In this document: piece after piece, positions 35,885 to 45,500 of the stretch
Layout: each line of letters opens with the position of its first letter
Position numbering within the stretch: the stretch's first letter is position 1
Assembly: GCF_030758295.1 (NCBI RefSeq)
Contig: NZ_CP132335.1
Coordinates: forward strand, 1,092,412-1,156,411
Length of the DNA stretch: 64,000 nucleotides
From: Pararhizobium sp. IMCC21322
Lineage (GTDB): Bacteria; Pseudomonadota; Alphaproteobacteria; Rhizobiales; GCA-2746425
Direction: 5' to 3'
Program-made: the position numbers and the translations under genes
Notes under the pieces: generated by a model
What the model was told of the DNA's origin: nothing
Seen by the model: only the letters and a program-made list of their open reading frames with translations
Database searches by the model: none

Positions 35885-37213
35885 ATGAAGCTGATACTAT
35901 CTTTAATGTTACTAGCTTTAACTTTTATTAGTAGCGCTCACAGTGAACCCGTTTCATTTGTTGCATGGAACGTTGAAGACTACGACTTTGGCGGCCGTGA
36001 ACCGCAAAATGGGAGTGATGGTGCGATCATTGCGACGCAATTGAGGGATGATTTCAATGGCATCGACATCTTTGGCCTAACTGAGGTGCACAGTGAATCT
36101 GCCATGCAAGTCTACGCAACTATGGCAGCGGCGGACGAAGATATCAGTTACCAATATATTTTCACTCGATCAGGGGGGTGGCTGCGTATGGGTATGATTT
36201 TCAATGCAGATCGCTTTGATGTCATCAACAGTCAGGAGCTCGATTTCGGTCTGAGCTCTGTCAGAACTAGATTTCCACTCGCGGTCACATTTAAAGACAA
36301 GACCAGAGATGTTACCTTTGTAGCTGTGCTGGTGCATTTGGCGCGGGGTAACTCTGATGTCCGTGAATTGCAGGCTCGACGTCTGGCGGAATGGGCGGCT
36401 GAAAATTCAGAACCCGTCATAGCCTTTGGTGACTTCAACTTCGACTACAATGTGACCAACGACTCTCACAATGGCGGTTATAGCGCCTTATTGGATAGCG
36501 GATATTTCAGCTGGCTCGAACCCGCCAACCGAGCCGATACCTCGTGGTCAGGCGACATTATCGATCAATATCCAGACTCCATTTTGGATTTTGTGTTTGC
36601 AGGTGGCGAAGCAAAAAACTGGTTGTATGAGTCGTTTGTGTACGTACGTGATGGAGATTTTCCGGATAACAGCGATACAGCAGATCATCGTCCGGTCGTC
36701 GCAGTGGTGGAACCAGCCGTTGGCAATGCATTGGAGCCTGACTTTAGTTATTTATTGCCGAAGCTTAATCTGGATGAAGTGATGGTATCAGAACTTAGTG
36801 CAGGGGCGCCGAGTGTCACGCGTGTCGAAACAACACGGCCCGAAGCGCTAAAGAGCGCTCAGGCAACACTGCAAGGGAGCAAGCTCGAAGACTTCAATCT
36901 CAATGGTGGAAGTGGCAGCGGAGGGGGTGGGCCAACAGGCGAACAGTTAGCGCGTCTCCGGTCAGCTGCAGCGAACTATCAGAGTGTTTTGGGTGAATTA
37001 GGTTACCTTACACCAGATGCGAACCCAGGTGATTATCCACCTAGTTTATTACCGTATATTAGGTCAGAGCAGAGAGAAAAATTTATCCAAGATCTTGGTT
37101 TGCATGGCTATATTACGCCAGACGCGGACCCAAACGACTTTCCTTCAAGTTTGTTACCCTACATTCGCGGTTTGCAAAACCGTCCGCTTCTCGATGGTGA
37201 TAATGGGCGCTGA
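35885..37213 (+). CDS. Secreted endonuclease/exonuclease/phosphatase-family protein (copy 2)
   Basis: A 442-residue protein with a signal peptide (MKLILSLMLLALTFISSAHS). EEP marks are WNVEDYD, LTEVHSE, VHLARG, GDFNFDYN and ADHRPV. Compared with copy 1, it has an extra C-terminal part: a Gly/Ser linker (GGSGSGGGGP) and two tandem repeats (LGYLTPDANPGDYPPSLLPY and LHGYITPDADPNDFPSSLLPY) of unknown role. AAGGTG upstream of ATG 35885 supports the start. Likely a secreted nuclease or phosphatase with a repeat module. Confidence 0.88.
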   Translation: MKLILSLMLLALTFISSAHSEPVSFVAWNVEDYDFGGREPQNGSDGAIIATQLRDDFNGIDIFGLTEVHSESAMQVYATMAAADEDISYQYIFTRSGGWLRMGMIFNADRFDVINSQELDFGLSSVRTRFPLAVTFKDKTRDVTFVAVLVHLARGNSDVRELQARRLAEWAAENSEPVIAFGDFNFDYNVTNDSHNGGYSALLDSGYFSWLEPANRADTSWSGDIIDQYPDSILDFVFAGGEAKNWLYESFVYVRDGDFPDNSDTADHRPVVAVVEPAVGNALEPDFSYLLPKLNLDEVMVSELSAGAPSVTRVETTRPEALKSAQATLQGSKLEDFNLNGGSGSGGGGPTGEQLARLRSAAANYQSVLGELGYLTPDANPGDYPPSLLPYIRSEQREKFIQDLGLHGYITPDADPNDFPSSLLPYIRGLQNRPLLDGDNGR

Positions 37214-37673
37214 GCATTTGACGCTCAATAGGTCGCGCTATCGAGGTAATATGCTGTTTGGATCACAAAGCAGGCTGCTTAACTGAGTCAGTAAGCGAAG
37301 TGCAAAAAGTGCCCATTGTTGCTATCTGCTTCGAAAAGTCTTCGCGATAGCAGCGGATGACTACTTCGACGAACGTGCCAAGTCAGCAACAATCGGCAGC
37401 TACGGGCCGAAACTCCCATTTTCCAGACACAATTCATTTGATCAAATCAGATCGGATTGAACCTACTTGACCCAAATTTGGAACCTTGACCGAAGAAACC
37501 CTTTGACCATGCCCGAACGCTTATCTCTATTCGCAAGCTGTGTGTTGTAATACAACACCGACTTGGCAAGGGGGCTGAGCCCCCCGTTGCATCCCCGCCT
37601 CAATTTGGCACCTCAATTGAGCCCATAGCAATCCAGCAGGCATCACGAAGCACTAATCCCGGGCTGGTGGCCG
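37214..37673. other. Intergenic region between EEP gene and HlyD-like gene
   Basis: About 460 bases without a gene. It contains the palindrome/hairpin element (37542-37595), which may end rightward transcription from the EEP gene and leftward transcription from the HlyD-like gene. Confidence 0.45.
37542..37595. repeat. Palindrome plus hairpin element, copy B
   Basis: A perfect palindrome GTGTTGTA-A-TACAACAC (37542-37558) is followed by TTGGCAAGG and a GC-rich hairpin GGGGGCT-GA-GCCCCC, then CCGTTGCATCCCC. The order and flanking bases match 33783-33847. It sits between convergent genes, as a terminator would. Confidence 0.55.
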
Positions 37674-39017
37674 CTATCTCTCCCGAATAGCTTCATCCCT
37701 GTATCGCAGAAGCGGCGACAGGAAGAACTCTATAATGCGCCTTTTGCCGGTTTTGACCTCTGTAGATGCGTTCATGCCCGGGCTCAGCGACAATTGCTTG
37801 CCCTCAATACGAATGAATTGTGCGTCCAGTTGAACTTTCGCGCGATAAACAGGCCCTAGTCTTTCATCAATGGCCACATCGTTTGAAATTGAACTTATCC
37901 TGCCATCAAGGACACCGTATCGTGTGAATGGGAAGGCCTCGAGTTTGATTTCAGCAATTTGTCCAACTTCAATAAAACCAATATCCTTGTTAAGAATGAG
38001 CGCTTCTATTTCAAGCGGTGTGTCTGCTGGCACGACGGTAAGAACTTGGGTGCCAGCCTCGACAACGGCTCCAATTGTTGAAATGGAAAGTTTGTCTACA
38101 AACCCAGTAACGGGCGAACGTAGTTCACGATATTTCTGCCGTTGAGCGGCTTTTTTTAATTCCTGTTCGATAGAAGATAATTTGTTCAATGCAGAATGCC
38201 GGTTTTGCGCAGCGGTTGAACGATATGTCGAAACTGCTTCGGCACGCTTGGCACTCAGACTGGCAATTGCAGCTTCAGCTTCGTGCACGCTTTCCTCAAC
38301 GAACTGTTGCTGATGCAATGCCTCAATAAGGCTCTCACGCAGCTCCAGAACGAGTGGTTTTTGTGTGATGCCTTTTGCGAGAAGGTTTTCCTGCGCTGCC
38401 AACCGTTCCTGCAGCAAGGGCAATTTCTGTTCAAGCATCGATTTTTGAATGTGCGCCGAAGTTATTGCACTTTTTTGCCGCTCGATCTCGGCCTCAATTG
38501 ATTTCAGCCCGGCAGAGTGACTATTCATCATGCCAGCCAAAAGTACCTGCGTATTGGCTCTTATGAGGCTTGGCGTACTGTCCGGGAGTTTTAGCTCACC
38601 AGTAACCTCTCTTAGAAGCGCTCCACCCAGTTCCGCTTCGACACTTGCCTGTATCCACTGGGCCTGAAGGGCATCCAAATTAGCGACAGTTTCTGTAGGG
38701 TCCATCTCAATAACAAGATCGCCCTTTTCCACATATTGACCATCTTCGATGTGAACCGCGCGCACCACGCCAGTTTCAAGCGTTTGGAGCGTTTTTACTT
38801 TGCCAGTGGGGACAGTTTGTCCCTGCGCGATGACCACAATATCAATTGTTCCTAAAGTCGCCCAAAACACTGCAAATACAAAGAAGCCACCAAGGATAAA
38901 CGCCATGTATCTCCCTGATCGGGAGGGTGGTGTTTCCAGCACCTCCAAAGCTGCTGGTAGAAACTCATGCTCATCAGATTTTTTCAAGTTCTGATTGAAG
39001 CTTTTCCACACCGTCAC
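37674..39017 (-). CDS. HlyD-family type I secretion adaptor
   Basis: A 447-residue membrane-fusion protein. It has a cytoplasmic N-terminus, a transmembrane segment (YMAFILGGFFVFAVFWATLG, about 37-57), biotinyl-lipoyl-like and long coiled-coil regions (about 150-300), and the C-terminal beta domain RSPVTGFVDKLS ... EAFPFTRYGVLDGRISSISND. HlyD proteins bridge the inner-membrane ABC transporter and TolC. It is divergent from the HlyB-like gene across 94 bases, probably a shared promoter region. No TolC-like outer-membrane gene is in the window. Confidence 0.93.
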   Translation of the reverse strand: MTVWKSFNQNLKKSDEHEFLPAALEVLETPPSRSGRYMAFILGGFFVFAVFWATLGTIDIVVIAQGQTVPTGKVKTLQTLETGVVRAVHIEDGQYVEKGDLVIEMDPTETVANLDALQAQWIQASVEAELGGALLREVTGELKLPDSTPSLIRANTQVLLAGMMNSHSAGLKSIEAEIERQKSAITSAHIQKSMLEQKLPLLQERLAAQENLLAKGITQKPLVLELRESLIEALHQQQFVEESVHEAEAAIASLSAKRAEAVSTYRSTAAQNRHSALNKLSSIEQELKKAAQRQKYRELRSPVTGFVDKLSISTIGAVVEAGTQVLTVVPADTPLEIEALILNKDIGFIEVGQIAEIKLEAFPFTRYGVLDGRISSISNDVAIDERLGPVYRAKVQLDAQFIRIEGKQLSLSPGMNASTEVKTGKRRIIEFFLSPLLRYRDEAIRER

Positions 39018-39111
39018 AAAATTGTCTCCAAAAACTCGTTGAGCAAAAAGAATATTTCAACTATACCGATTAGATAAAAATAGTAAAAGGCAACGTGGAA
39101 AAAATACATAT

Positions 39112-41274
39112 ATGCTTGATCGGGTGGCTTCTTCGGGGGAAGAAAACCAACCAAGTTCGGACAACGCTCCACTTGGTGGCAGCGGTGCGCAAAGTCTTGC
39201 TATGTTGTTGGCTTTTCATGAAATTCGAGCATCTCCTGATCAGATTCAACATGATTTCTCTGATGAAACGGGTCAGCTGAGCGTCATCAATATGGTCCGC
39301 GCAGCACGACAGAACGGGCTTAAGGCAAAGTCCGTTTTCAGCGGTGTTAAGAAGCTTCATTCATCTCCACTTCCAGCACTGGCTTCAACCCATGAGGGTG
39401 ACTGGTTTGTGCTCGCAAAGGTTGCTAACGACAAAGCTTTGATCCAAAGCCCCGGTCAGCCGCCAGAAACCCTGTCGATTGAAGATCTCAATAAGGTTTG
39501 GAACGGAACCCTTGTATTGGCCGCCCGGCGGGCCGGGCAAATGGTTGCAGACCTGCAATTTGGAATGCGTTGGTTTGTTCCGGTTCTTTACAAATATCGC
39601 AAGCTCTTTACCGAAGTGTTGGTCGCGTCGTTCTTCATTCAGTGCTTTGCGCTGATAACGCCTCTTTTCTTCCAGGTTGTCGTTGACAAGGTTCTGGTCC
39701 ACAGGGGCATCACAACGCTGGATGTTCTCATTATCGGCCTGGGTGCCATTGCCGTATTCGACACGCTTCTTGGCTTCCTGCGCACCTACATATTTTCCCA
39801 CACAACCAGTCGTGTAGATGTACAGCTTGGCGCTCAGCTCTATCGGCACCTCTTGGGACTGCCAATCAGCTATTTTGAAAGCCGGCCTACCGGGCAAACC
39901 GTTGCGCGTGTTCATGAACTGCAGACAGTCAGGGACTTTATTACATCATCATCCCTGACGGTGGTCATAGATCTGTTGTTCACGTTCGTGTTCTTCGCAG
40001 TCATGTGGGTGTTTTCACCGCAACTGACGCTCATCGTGCTGGCATCGGTTCCCATCTACGTTCTGCTTTCTGTTGCCATTACGCCCGAGCTACGCCGACG
40101 GGTTGAGGAAAAATTCTATCGAGGGGCTGCCAACCAGTCATTTTTGGTGGAGAGTATTTCTGGCGCGGAAACGCTCAAATCAATGGCAGTTGAACCCCAG
40201 ATGCATAATCGCTGGGATGAAAATCTGGCGGCCTATGTGAAAGCATCTTTTCGCACGATCACCCTTGGCGCTTTTGGCTCGCAATTCGTTCAGCTGATCA
40301 ACAAGCTTGTGATGGGTTTAATCCTCTGGCTTGGCGCGAAAGCTGTGATGGCAGGAGAGCTGACAGTTGGCCAATTGGTGGCATTTAACATGTTGGCTGG
40401 TCAGGTGAACCAACCCATTTTGAGGTTGGCCCAGCTTTGGCAAGATTTTCAGCAGTTCAGAATATCAATTCAGCGCCTTGGAGATATTCTCAACACGAAG
40501 ACAGAGTTGACCAACTCTGCACCTGAAAACCTTCCGCCGCTGAAAGGTGGAATTGAGTTCAAAAATGTCACTTTCAGATACCGACCCGATGAAGCGGAAA
40601 TACTCAAAAACCTGTCTCTGAAAATAGAACCTGGCCAGACAATTGGACTTGTCGGGCGCTCCGGATCTGGCAAGTCGACCATCACCAAATTGATACAACG
40701 GCTTCATATGCCCGAGAGCGGTCGTGTTTTGCTGGACGGCATAGAAATAGGGATGTTGAATCCCTCCTGGCTGCGGCGGCAGATCGGGATGGTTCTTCAG
40801 GAGAACATTCTTTTCAACAGAACCGTCAGAGACAACATCGCCCTTGCCAATCCGGCAATGCCGATGAAAGCTGTCATTCAGGCAGCTGAATTCGCTGGCG
40901 CGCACGAATTCATCCTGCAACTGCCAAAGGGGTATGACACTCAGCTCGAAGAACGGGGTTCAAATCTGTCGGGTGGGCAGCGTCAACGCATAGCAATTGC
41001 CAGGGCACTGGTCACCAATCCGCAAATTCTCATACTGGATGAGGCAACAGCAGCGCTCGACTATGAGTCAGAACGTATTTTCCAGCGCAATTTACAGCAT
41101 ATTTCAAAAGGGCGGACGGTGCTGATCATCGCCCATAGATTGTCCACGGTGCGCAATGCGGACCGCATTCTGGTCATGGATCAGGGGCAATTGGTTGAAG
41201 ACGGCACCCACAGCGTATTGATGGCACAAAACGGTCTTTATGCCGAGTTACATCGCATAGCGGAGGCGGATTGA
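39112..41274 (+). CDS. Type I secretion ABC transporter, HlyB-like
   Basis: A 720-residue permease-ATPase. The N-terminal C39-like domain (about 1-130) lacks the catalytic Cys (SGAQSLAML at the usual position), so it is a non-cleaving C39-like domain as in HlyB. Transmembrane segments lie at about 150-430. The ATPase has Walker A GRSGSGKST (about 517), LSGGQRQRIAIARAL (about 619) and Walker B ILILDEATAALD (about 640), then the H-loop in LIIAHRLST. It exports RTX proteins without a cleaved leader. The adjacent giant RTX protein is the likely substrate. The start at 39112 is TTG-like/ATG by frame and has no ideal ribosome site. Confidence 0.94.
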   Translation: MLDRVASSGEENQPSSDNAPLGGSGAQSLAMLLAFHEIRASPDQIQHDFSDETGQLSVINMVRAARQNGLKAKSVFSGVKKLHSSPLPALASTHEGDWFVLAKVANDKALIQSPGQPPETLSIEDLNKVWNGTLVLAARRAGQMVADLQFGMRWFVPVLYKYRKLFTEVLVASFFIQCFALITPLFFQVVVDKVLVHRGITTLDVLIIGLGAIAVFDTLLGFLRTYIFSHTTSRVDVQLGAQLYRHLLGLPISYFESRPTGQTVARVHELQTVRDFITSSSLTVVIDLLFTFVFFAVMWVFSPQLTLIVLASVPIYVLLSVAITPELRRRVEEKFYRGAANQSFLVESISGAETLKSMAVEPQMHNRWDENLAAYVKASFRTITLGAFGSQFVQLINKLVMGLILWLGAKAVMAGELTVGQLVAFNMLAGQVNQPILRLAQLWQDFQQFRISIQRLGDILNTKTELTNSAPENLPPLKGGIEFKNVTFRYRPDEAEILKNLSLKIEPGQTIGLVGRSGSGKSTITKLIQRLHMPESGRVLLDGIEIGMLNPSWLRRQIGMVLQENILFNRTVRDNIALANPAMPMKAVIQAAEFAGAHEFILQLPKGYDTQLEERGSNLSGGQRQRIAIARALVTNPQILILDEATAALDYESERIFQRNLQHISKGRTVLIIAHRLSTVRNADRILVMDQGQLVEDGTHSVLMAQNGLYAELHRIAEAD

Positions 41275-41320
41275 TGGCAGCAGGTCCCGGAATGCATCTG
41301 GCCCATTATGGAGGCCTAAT

Positions 41321-41920
41321 ATGAATTCAGAAATGCAGATCACCGTGCCTGAGGGTGACGATTTAACTGCGGAGGATGTTTCTTCCGGGGCTGCGGCTTC
41401 GAGTAACACTGAACCGGTTGCTCATGGCACAAGCGTATCGGACGGGTTGGTTATTTACCGGGCCAGACATGTCGATGAAATTCCGAATGTCAGAGATATC
41501 GTCTGCGAATTTCATGCTGAAGGCCGCTTTTCCCACCTGCCTTTCTCGGAGGAAAAGTTCATTCGCTTTTATACCAAGGCACTCAGCAATCCGCACAACA
41601 CGTTCTTGATTTACATTCAATACAAAAGCAAAACGATTGGGGTGCTCCATGCCTGCGTGGGGGATTATTATCTGGGCATTGGCGGGCGCATGGTGACGGT
41701 CTACGGGATATATGTATCAGCCAAAGTGCGCGGCACGTATTTGGGTGGCAAGGTGGGGGTCAAGCTGCTGAGGCTCGTTTCGGAATGGGCCAAATCGCAG
41801 GATGCCGAGGAAATCCACATTCATTCCACATCTGGTATTGAACCGGAACGCACCAACAAAATGCTGACGCGCATGGGGTTTGAAGCCTATGGTGGAAACT
41901 ATGGGGCGCGGTTGATATGA
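41321..41920 (+). CDS. GNAT-family acetyltransferase next to RTX gene
   Basis: A 199-residue protein with an acidic N-terminal extension (about 1-45) and a GNAT core: SHLPFSEEKFIRFY, GVLHACVGDYYLG, VYGIYVSAKVRGTYLGGKVGVKLLRLV (acetyl-CoA loop) and MLTRMGFEAYGGNYGARLI. GNAT proteins of this type are often found beside T1SS substrates in alphaproteobacteria. It may acetylate or otherwise modify the RTX protein or its partner; this is inference from position. Confidence 0.85.
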   Translation: MNSEMQITVPEGDDLTAEDVSSGAAASSNTEPVAHGTSVSDGLVIYRARHVDEIPNVRDIVCEFHAEGRFSHLPFSEEKFIRFYTKALSNPHNTFLIYIQYKSKTIGVLHACVGDYYLGIGGRMVTVYGIYVSAKVRGTYLGGKVGVKLLRLVSEWAKSQDAEEIHIHSTSGIEPERTNKMLTRMGFEAYGGNYGARLI

Positions 41921-42122
41921 GTGAAATACTGTTGTTTCGACTTGATCATGAAAAGCGAGTTGGCTCTGGAATGCAGATCAAGATGACCACCTAAGCTGCG
42001 AAAGGGCGTGGGATGTATGCAAAAAAACAGAACGTGACGTCAGGCGTACGCGATGGTGCAACAGTTCGGCTATACGGATCATCTAATGCGGAAAATGCAC
42101 TTGAATACGATCGGTGAAAACT

Positions 42123-42518
42123 ATGAACTCAAAATTAAAATTGAAGATCTTATCGCTAATACTTATTTTTTTTACTTCTACCGCAGAATTAACGGCGTTA
42201 GAGGTATCTGATTTTGTGGCTAACGATGGTTCGCCATTTTATCAAGAAATTTTAGAAATGTCCGATCCCCGAATAGCAGTTGTTGGTTCTTTAAGTTACT
42301 TGTTTGACCGTTCAAAATGCGACAACCAAGGGTGTCACGTATTTATCATATGCAATGATTTCGGCGGCCAGGATAAGGACACTCATTGTCATAACTCCCT
42401 CGGAGAAATACTAGCTAAGGTATTTATATCAAGTCAATATTTTCCAGTTCGAGAGAGTGCAAATAAGTCAGAATTAGACGAGTGTCGTGTCAGATTTTCA
42501 GGAATTTGTTTGAGGTAA
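42123..42518 (+). CDS. Small secreted protein upstream of the RTX gene
   Basis: A protein of about 131 residues with a signal peptide (LKILSLILIFFTSTAELTALE). The mature part has six Cys and an acidic, Ser-rich composition. It ends 6 bases before the RTX start, so the two are almost certainly co-transcribed. A GTG at 42114 is an alternative start. Immunity, chaperone or co-secreted factor are possible; no family was recognised. Confidence 0.65.
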   Translation: MNSKLKLKILSLILIFFTSTAELTALEVSDFVANDGSPFYQEILEMSDPRIAVVGSLSYLFDRSKCDNQGCHVFIICNDFGGQDKDTHCHNSLGEILAKVFISSQYFPVRESANKSELDECRVRFSGICLR

Positions 42519-42524
42519 CTTAAG

Positions 42525-45500
42525 ATGGATATTGCGGATGTTAGAGTAAAGATCACTGGGTCATCTGATTTTCAGGACGCGGTCAATCGTGTGCGATCAA
42601 CCGGTTCGTATGACAAACTCAACCGGATGATGACTGACCGAGGGATTGCCTACATGGAAGTCCGGGAATCTGCCAGCTTCATGGGTTCCCCTGGAAGTGC
42701 AGTGTTTTCCCAAAATAGAGGTCTGCTCGCCACCATTGATACTTCTTCTAGGTATCCTAATGGGAGGCGGAATGGATTTATGTCTGTGGAAGAGGTAATC
42801 TTCCACGAAATTTCTCATTTTGCTCTAGGACATGTGTTTCAAACTAGAGAACTTGCAATGGAATATGCGTCCGTTACTTTTACTAATCAGACGTTTCGTA
42901 AAGAATTAGGCCTGAGCTCGCGTGTTGGTTACGAATTTAACCCTCTTTCTGTAAGGCCAGGTGCTCGTTACCTTGAACCTGCAGAGTGTTTTCCTGGGTT
43001 TGTTGAAATTTCGACGCCCAAAGGCATTATGAAAATTTCTGATATTAAAGTCGGCGATACTGTTTGGTCTTTTTCTGGTTCGAGTCTGATCCCGGCTAAA
43101 GTGTCCCGTCTTTATCGCAACGGTACAATAGAGTGGGTCAGGCTGAGGTGGCAGGAGCGGGACGAAACTGATACGCTTGTTAGTCGTGAGCTTGTTGCCA
43201 CTCCCGGTCACCATTTCCTTGACCGTTTCGGCAATTTCCGAACCATAGAAGAGATGATCGAAAACGGTGAAGCCACCGTTATTCTTGCAAATGGCGAAGA
43301 AGCGCGAGTAAAAGCTGAGCGCATAGTGTATTCTGAAGAGACTGCGCATCTATTTGAGCAGGCCCAGTCCGTTACATCCGTTTCCAGTAATTTGGCCGTG
43401 AAGCCAGAATCTGTTGAGGGTTGGCAAACCTACAATTTCGAAGTTGAAGAACTCCACACCTACATCGCGGGAGGTGTGCGTGTTCATAATATGTCTTACA
43501 ACACAACTATTCAACCTGGTGACACGCTTTCTGAAATCGCATTGAAAAATGGGACAACGGTGGCCGCTCTGTTGGAGGACAATGAATATATTCAGGATCC
43601 AAACAAGATTTATGCCGGAAACACGCTGCATATCACGCCCGGAGTCCGCGCAACCTATTCCTCTTATGGCAACGCTGGAAATACTTATAGTATCCAGAGC
43701 GGTGACACGCTGTCTGAAATTGCGCAGAGAAACGGAACCACCGTTGCCGCACTGATGCGAGACAACCGCCATATTACGGATCCAAACAAGATATATGCGG
43801 GTAACCGACTATACATTACGCCGGGGGGAAGCGTTAACTCCACCTATGGCAATAGCTCTAATGGTTACAACATTCAGAGCGGCGACACGCTGTCTGAAAT
43901 CGCACAAAGAAACGGAACAACAGTAAGTGCATTGCTACGGGCTAATCCGCAGATTTCCGACCCCAACAGAATTAATGCGGGCGATAGGATTTCTTTTGGA
44001 TCAACATCTTCTCGTACAGTCAATCGTGGTTCGACAAATTCATATAGCACCAGCTCAGACAGCGGCGGGCCTTATTCCGGGCAGTCTTGGCGCGATACAT
44101 CGACTGGTGGAACACGTGTATTCAATCCTTCTTCACGCCAGTTCGAAGACATAGGTGGCAGCAGGGCTGGTCAACGTTCAACAAACCAGACCGTAGGCAG
44201 CGGTGACAGTGACAGTGGCGGTAGTGATACCAAGCCTGTTTTGATGGATCTTGACGGTGACGGGGTCAACATCACGCCGCTTCAATCGTCGAATTTCTTC
44301 TATGACACTGATGGTGATGGACAGAAAAACCGGACGGCGTGGGCGGCGGCTGGTGACGGTGTGCTGGTGCGTGATGCGGGCGATGACGGTATTATTGAAC
44401 TCAAGGAAGAAATTGACTTCACGTCCTGGGCGCCCTCCGCCAAAAGTGACCTGGAAGCCCTACGGCTGGCATTTGATACGAATGATGACGACAAGCTGAG
44501 TGCGACAGATTCCGAATGGTCTCTGTTTAAGGTGCTTGTAACGAATGCAGATGGAACAACAATCCTCAAGACGCTTGGTGAACTCGGCATTACCGAGATT
44601 GACCTGATCAGCAACAATCAGGAAATCACGTTTGAGGATGGTTCCAAAATTGTTGGCTCAACCACTTTTACGAAAAGCGATGGCAGTACGGGTATTGTCG
44701 GTGATGTGCAATTGGCGAATGACGCGGCGGGTTATGTTGTCGCTGAAACCGTGACCAACAATGCTAATGGGTCAACGACGATTGAGAATGTAGCGTCACG
44801 TACAGATGGAACCATTGCTCATAAAACGACAACCACGACCAGTTCGGATGGTAACAGCCGTACAATAGATTTCGATGATGATGGTGATGGTGTTCTGGAC
44901 CGCAAGCAGACAGAAGTGCGTGTGGTGAATGGCGATGGGTCTGTTACCAAAACGCTGGAAGATTATGATGGCAGCGGCACGATTCTGACGCGCCGACAGA
45001 TCACCGACACAAGTGCAGATGGCAAGACGGTTACGGTCAACCGTGACACTGATGGATCAGGGGTTAATGATCAGGTTGAAACCCGTGTCACCGGTGTTGA
45101 TGGCACTCTTACCCTGACTATCACCAATTTGAACGATGATGGCACAACAAACAGTGAAGAGGTCGCCATCACGAGTGCCGATGGCTTGAGCAAAACCGTT
45201 ACGGTTGATTCAACAGGCGATGGGGTTGTAAACGCCACACGGGTTGTCTCTATCTCCGTTGCCGTTGATGGCACACGCACCGAGACAGAAACAGACTATG
45301 CGGGCGACGGTGTAACGGCAGCGCATCGTGTCAAGACAGCTGTGATCGTAACCAATCCCGATGGCAGCAGCAGAACAGTGGATACTGATCTGGACGGCGA
45401 TGGCACCACTGACATCTCGACCATCAGCACCATTTTAAATAATGCGGATGGGAGTAGAACAACTTCAGACGATGTGTCGAACAATGATGGGTCACTGCGC

